Shown here one piece after another: positions 43,245 to 53,093 of a stretch of DNA of 64,000 nucleotides. Within the stretch, counting starts at the first letter, position 1. Each line of letters starts with the position of its first letter. Under the pieces are notes generated by a model that was given only the letters and a program-made list of their open reading frames with translations, was not told the origin of the DNA and did no database searches. A program made the position numbers and the translations under genes. Source of the stretch: Tardibacter chloracetimidivorans (lineage in GTDB: Bacteria; Pseudomonadota; Alphaproteobacteria; Sphingomonadales; Sphingomonadaceae); assembly GCF_001890385.1 (NCBI RefSeq), contig NZ_CP018221.1:1661501-1725500 (forward strand). Direction: 5' to 3'.

Positions 43245-44408
43245 ATGACCGAGCGCGCGGAAGCGATTGCGGCGAAGATAGAGCGTTTCGTTCGGGAAAC
43301 GGTCATTCCCTATGAGCGCGATCCGCGCCTCACAGCGCACGGCCCGACCGAGGAACTGGTTCAGGAGATGCGCGCGAAGGCCCGCGCCGCAGGGCTGATG
43401 ACGCCGCATATCGTCGCCGACGGATCGCATCTCAGCCAGCGCGAAACGGCGATCGTTCTCAAGAAGTCCGGCCTGTCGCCACTGGGGCCGGTCGCCGTCA
43501 ACACAATGGCCCCGGACGAGGGCAATATGTATCTGATCGGGAAGATCGGGACGGCCGAACACAAGCGACGCTTCCTCGACAAGCTGGTGGCGGGCGAGGC
43601 ACGCTCGGCGTTCTTCATGACCGAACCGGCTGAAGAGGGCGGCGCAGGATCGGACCCGTCGATGATGAAGACGACGTGCCGCCTCGATGGCGATCATTGG
43701 GTGATCAATGGCCGCAAGGCGTTCATCACCGGCGCGCAGGGCGCGAAAGTCGGAATCATCATGGCGAAGTCGGAAGACGGCGCCTGCATGTTCCTGGTGG
43801 ACCTTCCTGATCCCGCGATCCGGATCGACCGGGTACTGGACACGATCGACAGTTCGATGCCGGGCGGCCATTCGGTGCTGACGATCGACAATCTGCGTGT
43901 ACCCGCCGACCAGATGATGGGAGCCGCCGGAGAGGGCTTCAAATATGCGCAGGTCCGCCTGTCGCCGGCGCGTCTGTCGCACTGCATGCGCTGGTTGGGG
44001 AGCGCCATGCGCGCGCAGGAGATCGCCTCCGACTATGCCTGCCGCCGCGAGGCCTTCGGCAAGAAGCTCGTCGATCATGAGGGCGTCGGCTTCATGCTGG
44101 CGGAAAACATGATCGACCTGAAACAGGCCGAGCTGATGATCGACTGGTGCGCCGATGTGCTCGATGGCGGGTCGCTGGGCACGGTCGAAAGCTCGATGGC
44201 CAAGGTCGCGGTGTCGGAGGCGCTCTACCGGGTCGCCGACCGCTGCATCCAGGTGATGGGCGGCACCGGCGTGTCGGGCGATACGGTGGTCGAGCAGATA
44301 TTCCGCGAGATTCGCGCCTTCCGCATTTATGACGGCCCGACCGAAGTCCACAAATGGTCGCTCGCCAAGAAGATCAAGCGCGACCATGCAAAGGCGAACC
44401 CTCAATGA
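43245..44408 (+). CDS. Acyl-CoA dehydrogenase family protein, ACAD10/ACAD11 C-terminal type
   Basis: The 387-residue protein has ACAD blocks (FMTEPAEEGGAGSDPSMMKT, NGRKAFITGAQGAKVGIIMA). Its C-terminus is RAFRIYDGPTEVHKWSLAKK, rather than the YEGTxxIQR of classical dehydrogenases. The DGPxEVH ending is typical of ACAD10/ACAD11, whose bacterial relatives eliminate phosphate from 4-phosphoacyl-CoA instead of simply desaturating. It overlaps by ATGA with the kinase gene, and the two together equal a split ACAD10/11. The ATG at 43245 has GAAGGAAG just upstream. Confidence 0.9.
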   Translation: MTERAEAIAAKIERFVRETVIPYERDPRLTAHGPTEELVQEMRAKARAAGLMTPHIVADGSHLSQRETAIVLKKSGLSPLGPVAVNTMAPDEGNMYLIGKIGTAEHKRRFLDKLVAGEARSAFFMTEPAEEGGAGSDPSMMKTTCRLDGDHWVINGRKAFITGAQGAKVGIIMAKSEDGACMFLVDLPDPAIRIDRVLDTIDSSMPGGHSVLTIDNLRVPADQMMGAAGEGFKYAQVRLSPARLSHCMRWLGSAMRAQEIASDYACRREAFGKKLVDHEGVGFMLAENMIDLKQAELMIDWCADVLDGGSLGTVESSMAKVAVSEALYRVADRCIQVMGGTGVSGDTVVEQIFREIRAFRIYDGPTEVHKWSLAKKIKRDHAKANPQ

Positions 44409-45463
44409 GCGGGGATGCACAGGAGGCGAATGAAGGCACCACCCAGGTTCGGCCGGGTTTCGCCTTCGACGAGGCGGCGCTCAGCCGCTGGATGGCCGAT
44501 CATGTGCCGGACTTTGAGGGGCCTTTGTCTGTCGAGCAGTTCAAGGGCGGACAATCCAACCCCACCTACAAGCTGGTGACGCCGGGACGCTCCTATGTGC
44601 TGCGCCGCAAGCCGCCGGGCCAGTTGCTGAAGGGGGCGCATGCAGTCGATCGCGAGGTGGCGGTGCTGACGGGCCTTGAGAAGGCGAGCTTTCCCGTCGC
44701 GCACGTCCATGCGCTTTGCACGGACGATTCCGTGATCGGCACATGGTTCTACATCATGGATCTGGTCGAGGGCCGGATCTTCTGGGACGCGACGATCCCG
44801 CAGGTCTCGGCTGCCGAGCGGCCCGCCTATTTCGATGCGATGAACGCGACGATCGCAGCACTTCACAATGTCGATTATGCGGCGGTCGGGCTTGGCGACT
44901 ATGGCCGTCCCGGCAATTATTTCGAGCGGCAGATCGGCCGCTGGTCAAAGCAGTATCTCGAGGACACCGAGGCGGGCCGCGATCCCGCCATGGACCGGCT
45001 GATCGACTGGCTGCCCGCCAACATCCCGCCCGGCGACGAGACGGCAATCGTCCATGGCGACTTCCGCATCGACAATATGATCTTTCACCCGACGGAGCCA
45101 CGCATCGTCGCGGTGCTCGACTGGGAACTGTCGACGCTCGGCCATCCGCTCGCGGATTTCGCCTACAACGCCATGATGTACCATATGCCGCCGCATATCG
45201 TCGCGGGGTTGGGAGGCGCCGATCTCGCTGCGCTGAACATTCCGTCCGAAGCCGATTACATTGCGGCCTATTGCGCGCGAACCGGCCGGGCTTCCATTCC
45301 CGACTACCGCTTCTACACCGCCTTCAACTTCTTCCGGCTGGCCGCCATCTTCCATGGCATCAAGGGCCGGGTGATCCGCGGCACGGCTTCGTCGCAGCAA
45401 GCTGAAGACCGCGCCCGTGTATTCCCCGAACTGGCCGAACTGGCCTGGCGCCAGCTAAGCTGA
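44405..45463 (+). CDS. Acyl-CoA-linked phosphotransferase, ACAD10/11 kinase-domain type (LvaA-like)
   Basis: The 352-residue APH-fold kinase has LSVEQFKGGQSNPTYKLVTP, SYVLRRKPPGQLLKGAHAVD, then the catalytic IVHGDFRIDNMIFHP and metal-binding VAVLDWELSTLGHPLADFAY. The RRKPPG and HGDFRIDN blocks are those of the N-terminal domain of ACAD10/ACAD11. In the levulinate pathway of Pseudomonas putida, such a kinase phosphorylates 4-hydroxyacyl-CoA and an ACAD homologue removes the phosphate. The ATG overlaps the ACAD stop by 4 bases. The substrate chain is not known here. Confidence 0.88.
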   Translation: MSGDAQEANEGTTQVRPGFAFDEAALSRWMADHVPDFEGPLSVEQFKGGQSNPTYKLVTPGRSYVLRRKPPGQLLKGAHAVDREVAVLTGLEKASFPVAHVHALCTDDSVIGTWFYIMDLVEGRIFWDATIPQVSAAERPAYFDAMNATIAALHNVDYAAVGLGDYGRPGNYFERQIGRWSKQYLEDTEAGRDPAMDRLIDWLPANIPPGDETAIVHGDFRIDNMIFHPTEPRIVAVLDWELSTLGHPLADFAYNAMMYHMPPHIVAGLGGADLAALNIPSEADYIAAYCARTGRASIPDYRFYTAFNFFRLAAIFHGIKGRVIRGTASSQQAEDRARVFPELAELAWRQLS

Positions 45464-45591
45464 CTGCAACGCATCCGTTCGACAACATGAGGTGACCCGG
45501 GCAAAGTCGTCCACACGGCAGGTTAGTTTTTCAGGCGCATTTTCCGTCCGTTAGGGCCGGTCGCTCGGGACGAAGAGAAGCGAGCGCAGCC

Positions 45592-46044
45592 TCATGCCGG
45601 GCGTCGCTGGATCAGGGCGGAGCGCAGGCATTGGCAGACCACCTCATCGCGCTGGTTGACCAGCCGGTGCGTGAAGGTAACGATGCCTGCGTTCGGGCGG
45701 GATTTGCTGGGCTTCAATTCGGTCACTTCGGTTTCCGCGCGCAGCGTGTCGCCGATGAAGACGGGCTTGGGCATCACGACCTTGTCATAGCCCAGATTGG
45801 CGACGAGCGTGCCGAGCGTGGTGTCGCCCACCGACAGCCCCACCATCAATGCGAAGGTGAAGGTTCCGTTGACCAGAATCTGTCCGAATTCGCTCGCCCT
45901 TGCGGCTTCGATGTCCAGATGAAGCGGTTGGGGATTGTGGGTGAGCGTGGACATCAGCAGATTGTCGGTCTCGGTGACCGTGCGGCGGATTTCATGCTGG
46001 ATGCGCTCGCCGACGGTCCATTCGTCGAAGTATTTTCCGGCCAT
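45592..46044 (-). CDS. MaoC-family dehydratase
   Basis: The 150-residue hot-dog-fold protein has [20 protein letters not shown], the hydratase stretch [20 protein letters not shown] (Asn-x-x-x-x-His) and [20 protein letters not shown]. MaoC enzymes hydrate enoyl-CoA. Here it may hydrate methylglutaconyl-CoA or another branched enoyl-CoA in place of a LiuC crotonase, since none is in this operon. Its ATG overlaps the carboxylase alpha stop by one base. Last gene of the liu operon. Confidence 0.88.
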   Translation of the reverse strand: MAGKYFDEWTVGERIQHEIRRTVTETDNLLMSTLTHNPQPLHLDIEAARASEFGQILVNGTFTFALMVGLSVGDTTLGTLVANLGYDKVVMPKPVFIGDTLRAETEVTELKPSKSRPNAGIVTFTHRLVNQRDEVVCQCLRSALIQRRPA

Positions 46045-47906
46045 CAGTCCTCCTCCCCGGTAATCCTGGCGAGGAGCGTGCCCTCGCTGACCTGATCGCC
46101 CACGCGCGGCGACAGGCTGGCAACACGCCCGTCGAAGGGCGCAATGATGGCCTGCTCCATCTTCATCGCTTCCATGACGAGCAGCCTCTGCCCCTTGGTA
46201 ACGTGATCCCCCTCGGCCACATCCACGGCGATGATCTTGCCGGGCATTGGCGCAAGCAGGGCACCGTCGGCGACACCTCCGGCGACACCGCCATGGCCGG
46301 CGCGCGGTTCGTCGACCGCCCAGCCTGTCCCGTCGGCGAACAATATCCGCATGCCGTCGATGTCGTGGAGCGGAACGCTGTCGTCCGCCGCCTCGGCGAG
46401 ATACACCGATCCGCCGACTTCCACCGACACCCGGCGATCGGCGGGCGCATTCAACCGAAAGCCTGAAACGCCGCCCCACGGCCCCGTCTCCGGCGCCAAG
46501 ATCGCGGCCGCTGCGGCCGAAACCACAGCCTCGTCGGGCTCTGCCGGCGGGATCAACTGGTCGGCGTGGCGCTCGATAAAGCCCGTATCGATATTGCCTT
46601 CGACAAAGTCGGGATGGCGCGCGGCCCTTGCGAGAAAACCCGCGTTCGTCTTGACCGGCCACACCTGCGTTTCACCGGCCGCCTTCGCGAGCGCCTGTGC
46701 GGCGGCGGGGCGCGTCGGGGCGTGAACGACGAGCTTGGCGATCATCGGATCATAATAGGGCGATACGTCATTTCCTTCCTCGACCCCGCTATCGATGCGG
46801 ATGCCCTCCGGAAAGCGAAGGCGCTGGAGAGGCCCTGTCGAAGGAAGGAAGCCGGTCGCCGGATTTTCCGCATAGAGGCGCGCTTCCATCGCCCAGCCAT
46901 GAATGGCGAGCTGGTCCTGCTGCAACGGCAGCGGCTCGCCGCCTGCGACGCGGAGCTGCCATTCGACCAGGTCCTGTCCGGTGATCGCCTCTGTCACCGG
47001 ATGCTCGACCTGAAGCCGCGTGTTCATTTCCATGAACCAGATGCGGTCGGGCCGCAGGCCATCTGATCCGTCGGCGATGAACTCGATCGTTCCGGCCCCG
47101 ACATAGTCCACCGCCCTCGCCGCCTTCACCGCCGCCGCGCACACGGCGGCGCGGGTCGTCGCGTCCATGCCGGGAGCCGGTGCTTCCTCGATCACCTTCT
47201 GGTGGCGGCGCTGGAGCGAGCAGTCGCGTTCGAACAGATGAACGGCATTGCCATGGCTGTCGCCGAAGACCTGCACTTCGATATGCCGGGGATTGACGAC
47301 ATATTTTTCCAGCAGCACGCGATCGTCGCCGAAGCTGGCCGCCGCCTCGCGCTTGCAGGATGCGAGCGCCTCGGCGAAATCCTGCGCCGCGTCCACCCGG
47401 CGCATGCCCTTGCCGCCGCCGCCAGCCACCGCCTTGATGAGGACGGGATAGCCGATGCCGTCCGCCTCGCGCTGCAGATGCTCGGGGGACTGGTCCTCCC
47501 CCAGATAGCCCGGCGTGACCGGAACGCCCGCGTCGGCCATCAGCTTTTTGGCAGCGTCCTTCAGGCCCATGGCGCGGATCGCGGCGGGCGGCGCGCCGAC
47601 CCAGACCAGCCCCGCCGCCTGCACGGCTTCGGCGAACCCGGCATTCTCCGACAAGAAGCCGTAGCCGGGGTGGATCGCCTCGGCCCCGGTCTTTGTCGCC
47701 GCGTCCAGCAGCTTTGCCTGGACGAGATAGGATTCGCGCGCAGCGGCAGGGCCGATGCAGACCGCCTCGTCCGCCTCCCTGACGAAGGGCATGGCGGCGT
47801 CCACATCGGAATGGACGGCGATGGTGCGGATTCCCATGCGCCGTGCGGTGCGGATGATGCGGCGGGAAATCTCGCCCCGGTTGGCGATCAGAAGCGAACG
47901 GATCAT
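46044..47906 (-). CDS. liuD: Methylcrotonoyl-CoA carboxylase alpha subunit (biotin carboxylase/biotin carrier)
   Basis: The 620-residue protein begins [20 protein letters not shown] and has the ATP-grasp [40 protein letters not shown] and a C-terminal biotinyl domain with EAMKMEQAI (Lys582). It carboxylates biotin with ATP and bicarbonate. With the beta subunit directly upstream and isovaleryl-CoA dehydrogenase before that, 3-methylcrotonoyl-CoA is the likely acceptor. A geranyl-CoA carboxylase is the alternative but would usually come with atu genes. Start 47906 lies 2 bases after the beta-subunit stop. Confidence 0.9.
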   Translation of the reverse strand: MIRSLLIANRGEISRRIIRTARRMGIRTIAVHSDVDAAMPFVREADEAVCIGPAAARESYLVQAKLLDAATKTGAEAIHPGYGFLSENAGFAEAVQAAGLVWVGAPPAAIRAMGLKDAAKKLMADAGVPVTPGYLGEDQSPEHLQREADGIGYPVLIKAVAGGGGKGMRRVDAAQDFAEALASCKREAAASFGDDRVLLEKYVVNPRHIEVQVFGDSHGNAVHLFERDCSLQRRHQKVIEEAPAPGMDATTRAAVCAAAVKAARAVDYVGAGTIEFIADGSDGLRPDRIWFMEMNTRLQVEHPVTEAITGQDLVEWQLRVAGGEPLPLQQDQLAIHGWAMEARLYAENPATGFLPSTGPLQRLRFPEGIRIDSGVEEGNDVSPYYDPMIAKLVVHAPTRPAAAQALAKAAGETQVWPVKTNAGFLARAARHPDFVEGNIDTGFIERHADQLIPPAEPDEAVVSAAAAAILAPETGPWGGVSGFRLNAPADRRVSVEVGGSVYLAEAADDSVPLHDIDGMRILFADGTGWAVDEPRAGHGGVAGGVADGALLAPMPGKIIAVDVAEGDHVTKGQRLLVMEAMKMEQAIIAPFDGRVASLSPRVGDQVSEGTLLARITGEED

Positions 47907-47908
47907 CG

Positions 47909-49504
47909 TCACATCCTGAACAGGCCGAACTGCGGCCGTTCCGGTATCGGCGCGTTCAGCGTAGTGGCAAAGGCGAGGCCAAGGACGTCGCGGGTCTGGG
48001 CAGGATCGATCACGCCGTCGTCCCACAGCCGGGCGGTGGCATGATAGGGGTTGCCCTCATCCTCATATTTCCGCCGGATCGGGGCCTTGAAGGCCTCTGC
48101 TTCCTCCGGGGTCCATTTGTCGGCGTCGCGGTGGACGGTGGCGAGCACCGAGGCAGCCTGCTCTCCCCCCATCACGCTGATCCGCGCATTGGGCCACGTG
48201 AAGAGGAAACGCGGGCCATAGGCGCGGCCGCACATGCCGTAATTGCCCGCGCCGAAGCTGCCGCCGATCAGCACGGTGATCTTCGGCACCTGCGCCGTGG
48301 CGACGGCCGTGACCAGCTTTGCGCCGTTCTTCGCGATTCCCTCTGCCTCATATTTGCCGCCGACCATGAAGCCGGAGATGTTCTGGAGGAACAGCAGCGG
48401 AATGCCGCGCTGGCAGGCAAGCTCGATGAAATGCGCGCCCTTCAATGCGCTCTCGCTGAACAGCACCCCGTTATTGGCGAGGATCGCCACCGGAATGCCC
48501 CAGATATGCGCAAAGCCGCAGACCAACGTCGTGCCGTAGAGCGCCTTGAACTCGTGGAACGCGCTGTCGTCGACAATCCGCCCGATCACTTCATGCACGT
48601 CATAGGGCGCGCGCACATCGGGCGGGATGATTCCGTAAAGCTCCTGCGGATCGAGACGGGGCGGCAGGGATGTCGCCCGGTTGACGCTGGCGGGGTTCGG
48701 CGGCCGAAGCGTGCCGACGATGTCGCGCACGATCAGCAGCGCATGCTCGTCATTCTCGGCGACATGATCGACTACGCCCGACCGGCGGCCATGCGTCTCT
48801 GCCCCGCCAAGCGCTTCCGCCGTGATCTCCTCACCCGTCGCCGCCTTCACCAGCGGCGGACCGGCAAGGAAGATCGTGCCCTGGTTGCGGACGATCACCG
48901 TCTCGTCCGACATCGCCGGAACATAGGCCCCGCCCGCCGTGCAGCTTCCCATCACGCAGGCGATCTGCGGAATGCCCTTGGCCGACATTTGCGCCTGATT
49001 GTAGAAAATCCGCCCGAAATGGTCGCGGTCGGGAAAGACCTCCGCCTGGTGCGGCAGGTTCGCGCCGCCCGAATCCACCAGATAGACGCATGGCAGACGG
49101 TTCTGCTCGGCGATCTCCTGCGCGCGGAGATGCTTCTTCACCGTCGTGGGGAAATAGGCGCCGCCCTTCACCGTGGGATCGTTGGCGACGATCATGCATT
49201 CGCGCCCCCTGATCCGGCCTATGCCGGCGATGACGCCTGCGGCGGCGGGGCTGGAGCCGTACATGCCGTTGGCGGCGAGCTGGCCGATCTCCAGGAACGG
49301 GCTGCCCGGGTCCAGCAGGCGATGAATCCGGTCGCGGGGCAGCAGCTTGCCGCGCGCCACATGGCGGTCGCGATGCTGCTGGGAGCCGCCGAGCGAGGCC
49401 TCCGCCACCCGCGACCGCAGCTCTTCGGCCAACGTGCGGTTATGTGTTTCATTGGCGCGAAAGCCCTCGCCCTCGCGGTCGATCGCGGTGGTGACGACAG
49501 TCAT
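47909..49504 (-). CDS. liuB: Methylcrotonoyl-CoA carboxylase beta subunit (carboxyltransferase)
   Basis: The 531-residue carboxyltransferase has the two crotonase-like halves: [36 protein letters not shown]-type loop, [20 protein letters not shown] and [20 protein letters not shown] (oxyanion-forming glycines). The [20 protein letters not shown] segment is characteristic of the MccB/LiuB branch rather than PccB. The ATG at 49504 overlaps the isovaleryl-CoA dehydrogenase stop by 4 bases; a longer frame to 49729 overlaps that gene and was rejected. Confidence 0.92.
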   Translation of the reverse strand: MTVVTTAIDREGEGFRANETHNRTLAEELRSRVAEASLGGSQQHRDRHVARGKLLPRDRIHRLLDPGSPFLEIGQLAANGMYGSSPAAAGVIAGIGRIRGRECMIVANDPTVKGGAYFPTTVKKHLRAQEIAEQNRLPCVYLVDSGGANLPHQAEVFPDRDHFGRIFYNQAQMSAKGIPQIACVMGSCTAGGAYVPAMSDETVIVRNQGTIFLAGPPLVKAATGEEITAEALGGAETHGRRSGVVDHVAENDEHALLIVRDIVGTLRPPNPASVNRATSLPPRLDPQELYGIIPPDVRAPYDVHEVIGRIVDDSAFHEFKALYGTTLVCGFAHIWGIPVAILANNGVLFSESALKGAHFIELACQRGIPLLFLQNISGFMVGGKYEAEGIAKNGAKLVTAVATAQVPKITVLIGGSFGAGNYGMCGRAYGPRFLFTWPNARISVMGGEQAASVLATVHRDADKWTPEEAEAFKAPIRRKYEDEGNPYHATARLWDDGVIDPAQTRDVLGLAFATTLNAPIPERPQFGLFRM

Positions 49505-50652
49505 GCGCCGATCAGCTCCCGCCCGATCAGCATGCGCCGGATCTCGTTGGTGCCCGCCCCGATGTCGAGCAGCTTGGCGTCGCGCATATAGCGCTCGACC
49601 GGCCAGTCCTTCGTATAGCCCGCGCCGCCCAGCGCCTGCACCGCCTCCAGCGCGACCTTCATCGCATTCTCGCTCGCCAGCAGGATCGCGCCCGCAGCAT
49701 CGAAGCGCGTCGTCCGCCCCGCATCGCACGCTCGCGCCACCGCATAGACATAGGCACGGGCGGAATTGAGCGCGACATACATGTCGGCCACCTTCGCCTG
49801 CATCAGCTGGAACCCGCCGATCGGCTGGCCGAACTGCTTGCGCTCGCGCACATAGGGCAGCACCACGTCGAGGCAGGCCTGCATGATGCCGAGCTGGATA
49901 CCGGCGAGCACGGCGCGTTCATAGTCGAGCCCCGACATCAGCACGCCGACGCCGCCGTTGAGCGGCCCCATGACGTTGGCTTCCGGAACCTCGCAATCGG
50001 AAAAGACCAGCTCTGCGGTGGGGCTGCCGCGCATCCCCATCTTGTCGATCTTCTGCCCGATCGAAAAGCCCTTCATGCCCTTTTCGATGATGAAGGTGGT
50101 GATGCCGCCCGAGCCTTCGCCCGTCTTCGCGTAGACGACCAGAACATCGGCCTCGCTGCCGTTGGTGATCCAGAACTTGGTTCCGTTCAGAAGATAGCCA
50201 TCGCCCTTCCGCTCGGCCTTGAGCTTCATCGAGACCACGTCCGATCCGGCGCCTGCTTCCGACATGGCGAGCGCGCCGACATGCTCTCCCGAGACAAGCC
50301 GGGGCAGATACTTCCGCTTCTGGTCGTCATTGCCCCAGCGGTGGATCTGGTTGACGCATAAATTGCTGTGCGCGCCATAGCTGAGACCGACCGAGGCGGA
50401 CGCGCGCGCCACCTCCTCCTGCGCCACCACATGTTCCAGATAGCCCAGGCCGAGGCCACCCCATTCCTCGTCCACGGTGACGCCGTGCAGGCCAAGCGCG
50501 CCCATCTCCGGCCAGAGCCCGCGCGGGAACCAGTCCTCGGCGTCGATCCTCGCCGCCAGCGGCGCGATGCGATCCGCAGCGAACCGCCGGGTCGTCTCGC
50601 GGATCATGTCCGCCGTCTCTCCAAGCGCGAAATCCAGATTGGGGAACGACAT
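49501..50652 (-). CDS. liuA: Isovaleryl-CoA dehydrogenase
   Basis: The 383-residue protein has the IVD-specific catalytic glutamate in [13 protein letters not shown] (Glu245), equivalent to Glu254 of human IVD, instead of the C-terminal base of other acyl-CoA dehydrogenases. Other blocks are [36 protein letters not shown] and [19 protein letters not shown]. It oxidises isovaleryl-CoA to 3-methylcrotonoyl-CoA in leucine breakdown. It is the first gene of the liu operon and is divergent from the LysR gene, 90 bases away. Confidence 0.94.
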   Translation of the reverse strand: MSFPNLDFALGETADMIRETTRRFAADRIAPLAARIDAEDWFPRGLWPEMGALGLHGVTVDEEWGGLGLGYLEHVVAQEEVARASASVGLSYGAHSNLCVNQIHRWGNDDQKRKYLPRLVSGEHVGALAMSEAGAGSDVVSMKLKAERKGDGYLLNGTKFWITNGSEADVLVVYAKTGEGSGGITTFIIEKGMKGFSIGQKIDKMGMRGSPTAELVFSDCEVPEANVMGPLNGGVGVLMSGLDYERAVLAGIQLGIMQACLDVVLPYVRERKQFGQPIGGFQLMQAKVADMYVALNSARAYVYAVARACDAGRTTRFDAAGAILLASENAMKVALEAVQALGGAGYTKDWPVERYMRDAKLLDIGAGTNEIRRMLIGRELIGA

Positions 50653-50690
50653 GGCTCTTGTGTCTCGCGTAAGTCTTGACCCTCACATGC

Positions 50691-50707
50691 TACCGCTAAT
50701 CACGGTA
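50691..50707. promoter_or_regulatory. Dyad TACCG-N7-CGGTA, candidate LysR-box between liuA and lysR
   Basis: This is a 17-base perfect inverted repeat with a 7-base spacer in the 90-base divergent gap. LysR regulators commonly bind T-N11-A-type interrupted dyads ahead of the divergent gene they control, so the neighbouring LysR may control itself and the liu operon. Confidence 0.45.
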
Positions 50708-50742
50708 CGACAAAAATTGAAAGATTTGGCGACAGGGCATAG

Positions 50743-51609
50743 ATGGTGTCTATGATCGACCGCTACCTCCTTCGCTATTTTCTGGCTGTCGTGGACACTG
50801 GCAGCTTCTCCAAGGCTGCGGCGCAGGCGAACGTCACCCAGCCGACGCTCTCGGTGGGCATCGGCAAGCTCGAGAGGCTGATCGGCGCAACGCTCTTTCA
50901 TCGTACAAGCCAACGCGTGCATCTCACGGAAGCCGGATCGCGCCTCCTCCCGCATGCCCGCCGCATTGAAAACGACTTCAACCTCGCAGTCCGCAGCGCT
51001 GTCGGCGCCAGCGAGACCAGCGTCGTCCGGCTCGGCGTGCTCTCGACCATTCCCACTCCCACCCTCGAACGCCTTGTCGCCGAGCACCGACGGCGGGACG
51101 ACCCGACGCAGATCGAGATTGTGGAGGGTAGCGAGCGCGAGTTGATCGCACGGTTGGGGAGGGGACGCATCGATCTCGCGCTGACGGTCCTGCGCCCGAA
51201 TGAAGAATGGCGGCAGGAGCTGTTCTACACCGAGGGCTATTCGCTGGCGTTGCCGCGCTGGCACCGCTTCGCAGGGGCCGGTTCGCTGAAGGCTGAAGAC
51301 CTGGCGCAGGAGACGATGATGGTGCGCCGCCATTGCGAGGTGCTTTCGGAGACGAGCCGGTATTTCACCGAGCGCGGCGTGCGTCCGAGGTTCAGCTTCC
51401 GTACGACCAATGATGACAAGACGCTGGCGCTGGTGCGCGCCGGTCTGGGGATCACCGTCATGCCGGACAGCTATCGTGACCCCGAGGTGGCGCGGCCGCG
51501 CCTTTGCGGGTTCGATCTGACCCGCAAGATCGGCATCCTCCATGGCAAGAGCAGCGCGCCGGTGCCGGAGCCGCTCCTGGACGTCATGAGAACGACGGTG
51601 GTCAAGTGA
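50743..51609 (+). CDS. LysR-family transcriptional regulator
   Basis: The 288-residue protein has the LysR winged helix-turn-helix in the first 65 residues (YFLAVVDTGSFSKAAAQANV, TQPTLSVGIGKLERLIGATL, FHRTSQRVHLTEAG) and a periplasmic-binding-like effector domain (RLGVLSTIPTPTLERLV...). It is divergent from liuA and its stop abuts that of cofC (51609/51610, tail to tail). The neighbour arrangement suggests control of the liu operon, less likely of the F420 operon. ATG 50743 and ATG 50752 are both possible. Confidence 0.9.
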   Translation: MVSMIDRYLLRYFLAVVDTGSFSKAAAQANVTQPTLSVGIGKLERLIGATLFHRTSQRVHLTEAGSRLLPHARRIENDFNLAVRSAVGASETSVVRLGVLSTIPTPTLERLVAEHRRRDDPTQIEIVEGSERELIARLGRGRIDLALTVLRPNEEWRQELFYTEGYSLALPRWHRFAGAGSLKAEDLAQETMMVRRHCEVLSETSRYFTERGVRPRFSFRTTNDDKTLALVRAGLGITVMPDSYRDPEVARPRLCGFDLTRKIGILHGKSSAPVPEPLLDVMRTTVVK

Positions 51610-52161
51610 TCATCTCGCCGCAGCAAGGGCCTTCAGGTCGTCGGGCGTATCGAGATCAAGTGCGAAACCGTCCCGCTCGACCACCATGCAATCGGAACGC
51701 TGCAGCCGATGCAGCCGGAAGCTGTCGGCACCGAAGGAGAATTCGAGCCTTGTCGCCGCTTTCAAGGCCAGGCCGTTGGTGCCGGTTCGATGCCGGTCGG
51801 GCGCAATCGCCAGCCCGCTTTCCGAAGCAGCTTCGATCAGCGCCGTCACGTCCTCGGGCGTCAACAGCGGCAAGTCGGCGTGCAGCACGATCAGGTCGCC
51901 TGCGACAAGCTTGCGGGCCTGTTCGAGTTCGGGATTGAGGCCACGGCCGCCATCGGCCATCCAGTCGCCATCCCAATCGGCGGGGCACTCGTCTGCGAGA
52001 ACGATGATCCTGCCGATCGCAGGGACCTGCGTCAGAACGTCGACGACATGGTGGAACATCCGGACGCTGAGCGCAGACCGTTCCTCCGCAGAAAGCAGGG
52101 CGGCCAGGCGGCTCTTGCGCTCCCCGCTCGTTTTGAGCGGGACAACCGCCGTCCAACTCAT
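51610..52161 (-). CDS. cofC: Coenzyme F420 guanylyltransferase CofC/FbiD
   Basis: The 183-residue nucleotidyltransferase-like protein has MSWTAVVPLKTSGERKSRLA, GDLIVLHADLPLLTPEDVTA, PDRHRTGTNGLALKA and FGADSFRLHRLQ, the CofC pattern. It transfers GMP to a 3-carbon phospho-acid (2-phospho-L-lactate, phosphoenolpyruvate or 3-phosphoglycerate, depending on organism) to make the CofD substrate. The start overlaps cofD's stop by ATGA. It is the last gene of the fbiC-npdG-cofE-cofD-cofC operon. Confidence 0.92.
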   Translation of the reverse strand: MSWTAVVPLKTSGERKSRLAALLSAEERSALSVRMFHHVVDVLTQVPAIGRIIVLADECPADWDGDWMADGGRGLNPELEQARKLVAGDLIVLHADLPLLTPEDVTALIEAASESGLAIAPDRHRTGTNGLALKAATRLEFSFGADSFRLHRLQRSDCMVVERDGFALDLDTPDDLKALAAAR

Positions 52162-53093
52162 GACCGGACCGCGCGGGCGAGTCCGAGTGCTGCGCGGGCC
52201 ACGCGGATGCGATCGTCAAGAGTCGTCATCAGCGTGTCGACCCGCGCCGAGGGGATCGGCAGATCCTGCGGCGGGTCGCGTTCGTCGACCAGCATCGCAT
52301 CGATCACGCCTGCATAATGAACGGCGACCGCGGCCGCGCTGGTCTCCAGCCCAAGCTCCTTCATCATCTTGGCGGTTGGGCCCTTCACCGCCTTGCCGCC
52401 GACGATTGGGGACACGGCAATCACCGGCGCGCGCGATCCGGCCAACGCTTCCCTGATACCCGGCACCGCCAGGATCGGATCGACGCTCAGGAACGGGTTG
52501 GAAGGCGCGATCAGCACGGCTTCGCAATCGGGGTTCGAAATCGCTTCGATGACACCCGGCCCCGGCCTTGCCGTGGTCGCGCCTTCAAAGCGAATCGAGC
52601 GGACGATCGGCTCACAGCGACGGCGCACGAAATAGTATTGGAAATCGAGCATTCCCTCGTCGGTCTCGACCTTGGTCGCGACGACATCGTCCGTCATGGG
52701 CAGAACCTGCGCCGCGATGCCCCATGCCGATGCAAAATCCGCGATGATCGTGGACAACGGATCGCCCTGCCGCCGTCTTTGGCTCCGCAACACATGCAGC
52801 GCGAGATCGCCATCACCGAGCTGAAACCAGTCCTCGCCGCCCAGGGATCGCACCGCGCTCATGAAGCCCCAGCTCTCGGCTTCACGGCCCCAGCCCTGCG
52901 CGGCATTGGCCTTGCCGGACAGCGTATAGAGCAGCGTATCGATGTCAGGCGAGACAGAGAGCCCGAGGTGCTGGAAATCGTCGCCTGTATTGACGATGGC
53001 CGTTACCGATCCCGCCGGAATGGCGTGGCAGAGGCCCAGCACCAGTTTCGCCCCGCCGACGCCGCCCGTCAGGATGGTGACGTGGCCGCTCAA
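52158..53093 (-). CDS. cofD: 2-Phospho-L-lactate transferase CofD/FbiA
   Basis: The 311-residue protein has the CofD sequence MSGHVTILTGGVGGAKLVLG, IVNTGDDFQHLGLSVSPDID, APSNPFLSVDPIL and VSPIVGGKAVKGPTAKMM. It joins the GDP-activated 3-carbon acid to the deazaflavin F0, giving F420-0 (or dehydro-F420-0). Its ATG overlaps the cofE stop by 4 bases. Length and motifs are normal for the family. Confidence 0.94.
   Translation of the reverse strand: MSGHVTILTGGVGGAKLVLGLCHAIPAGSVTAIVNTGDDFQHLGLSVSPDIDTLLYTLSGKANAAQGWGREAESWGFMSAVRSLGGEDWFQLGDGDLALHVLRSQRRRQGDPLSTIIADFASAWGIAAQVLPMTDDVVATKVETDEGMLDFQYYFVRRRCEPIVRSIRFEGATTARPGPGVIEAISNPDCEAVLIAPSNPFLSVDPILAVPGIREALAGSRAPVIAVSPIVGGKAVKGPTAKMMKELGLETSAAAVAVHYAGVIDAMLVDERDPPQDLPIPSARVDTLMTTLDDRIRVARAALGLARAVRS

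Noticed and set aside
43218-44420. 400-codon open frame antisense to the ACAD gene at 43245
   Set aside because: It is the shadow of a high-GC gene on the other strand. The plus-strand frame has full ACAD motifs and the antisense product has none, with His/Arg/Gly-rich composition.
45592-46662. MaoC gene extended to 356 codons
   Set aside because: The extra N-terminal 206 residues are the out-of-frame read of liuD and are Arg-rich. The MaoC fold begins at the ATG at 46044.
48041-49591. 516-codon plus-strand frame inside liuB
   Set aside because: It is antisense to the liuB gene, which has complete carboxyltransferase motifs. The plus-strand product looks like no known fold.
46044-50652. Propionyl-CoA or geranyl-CoA carboxylase reading of the carboxylase operon
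   Set aside because: The adjacent IVD with its specific glutamate and the MccB-like beta subunit favour methylcrotonoyl-CoA; no atu-type genes are nearby. Geranyl-CoA carboxylase is not fully excluded.
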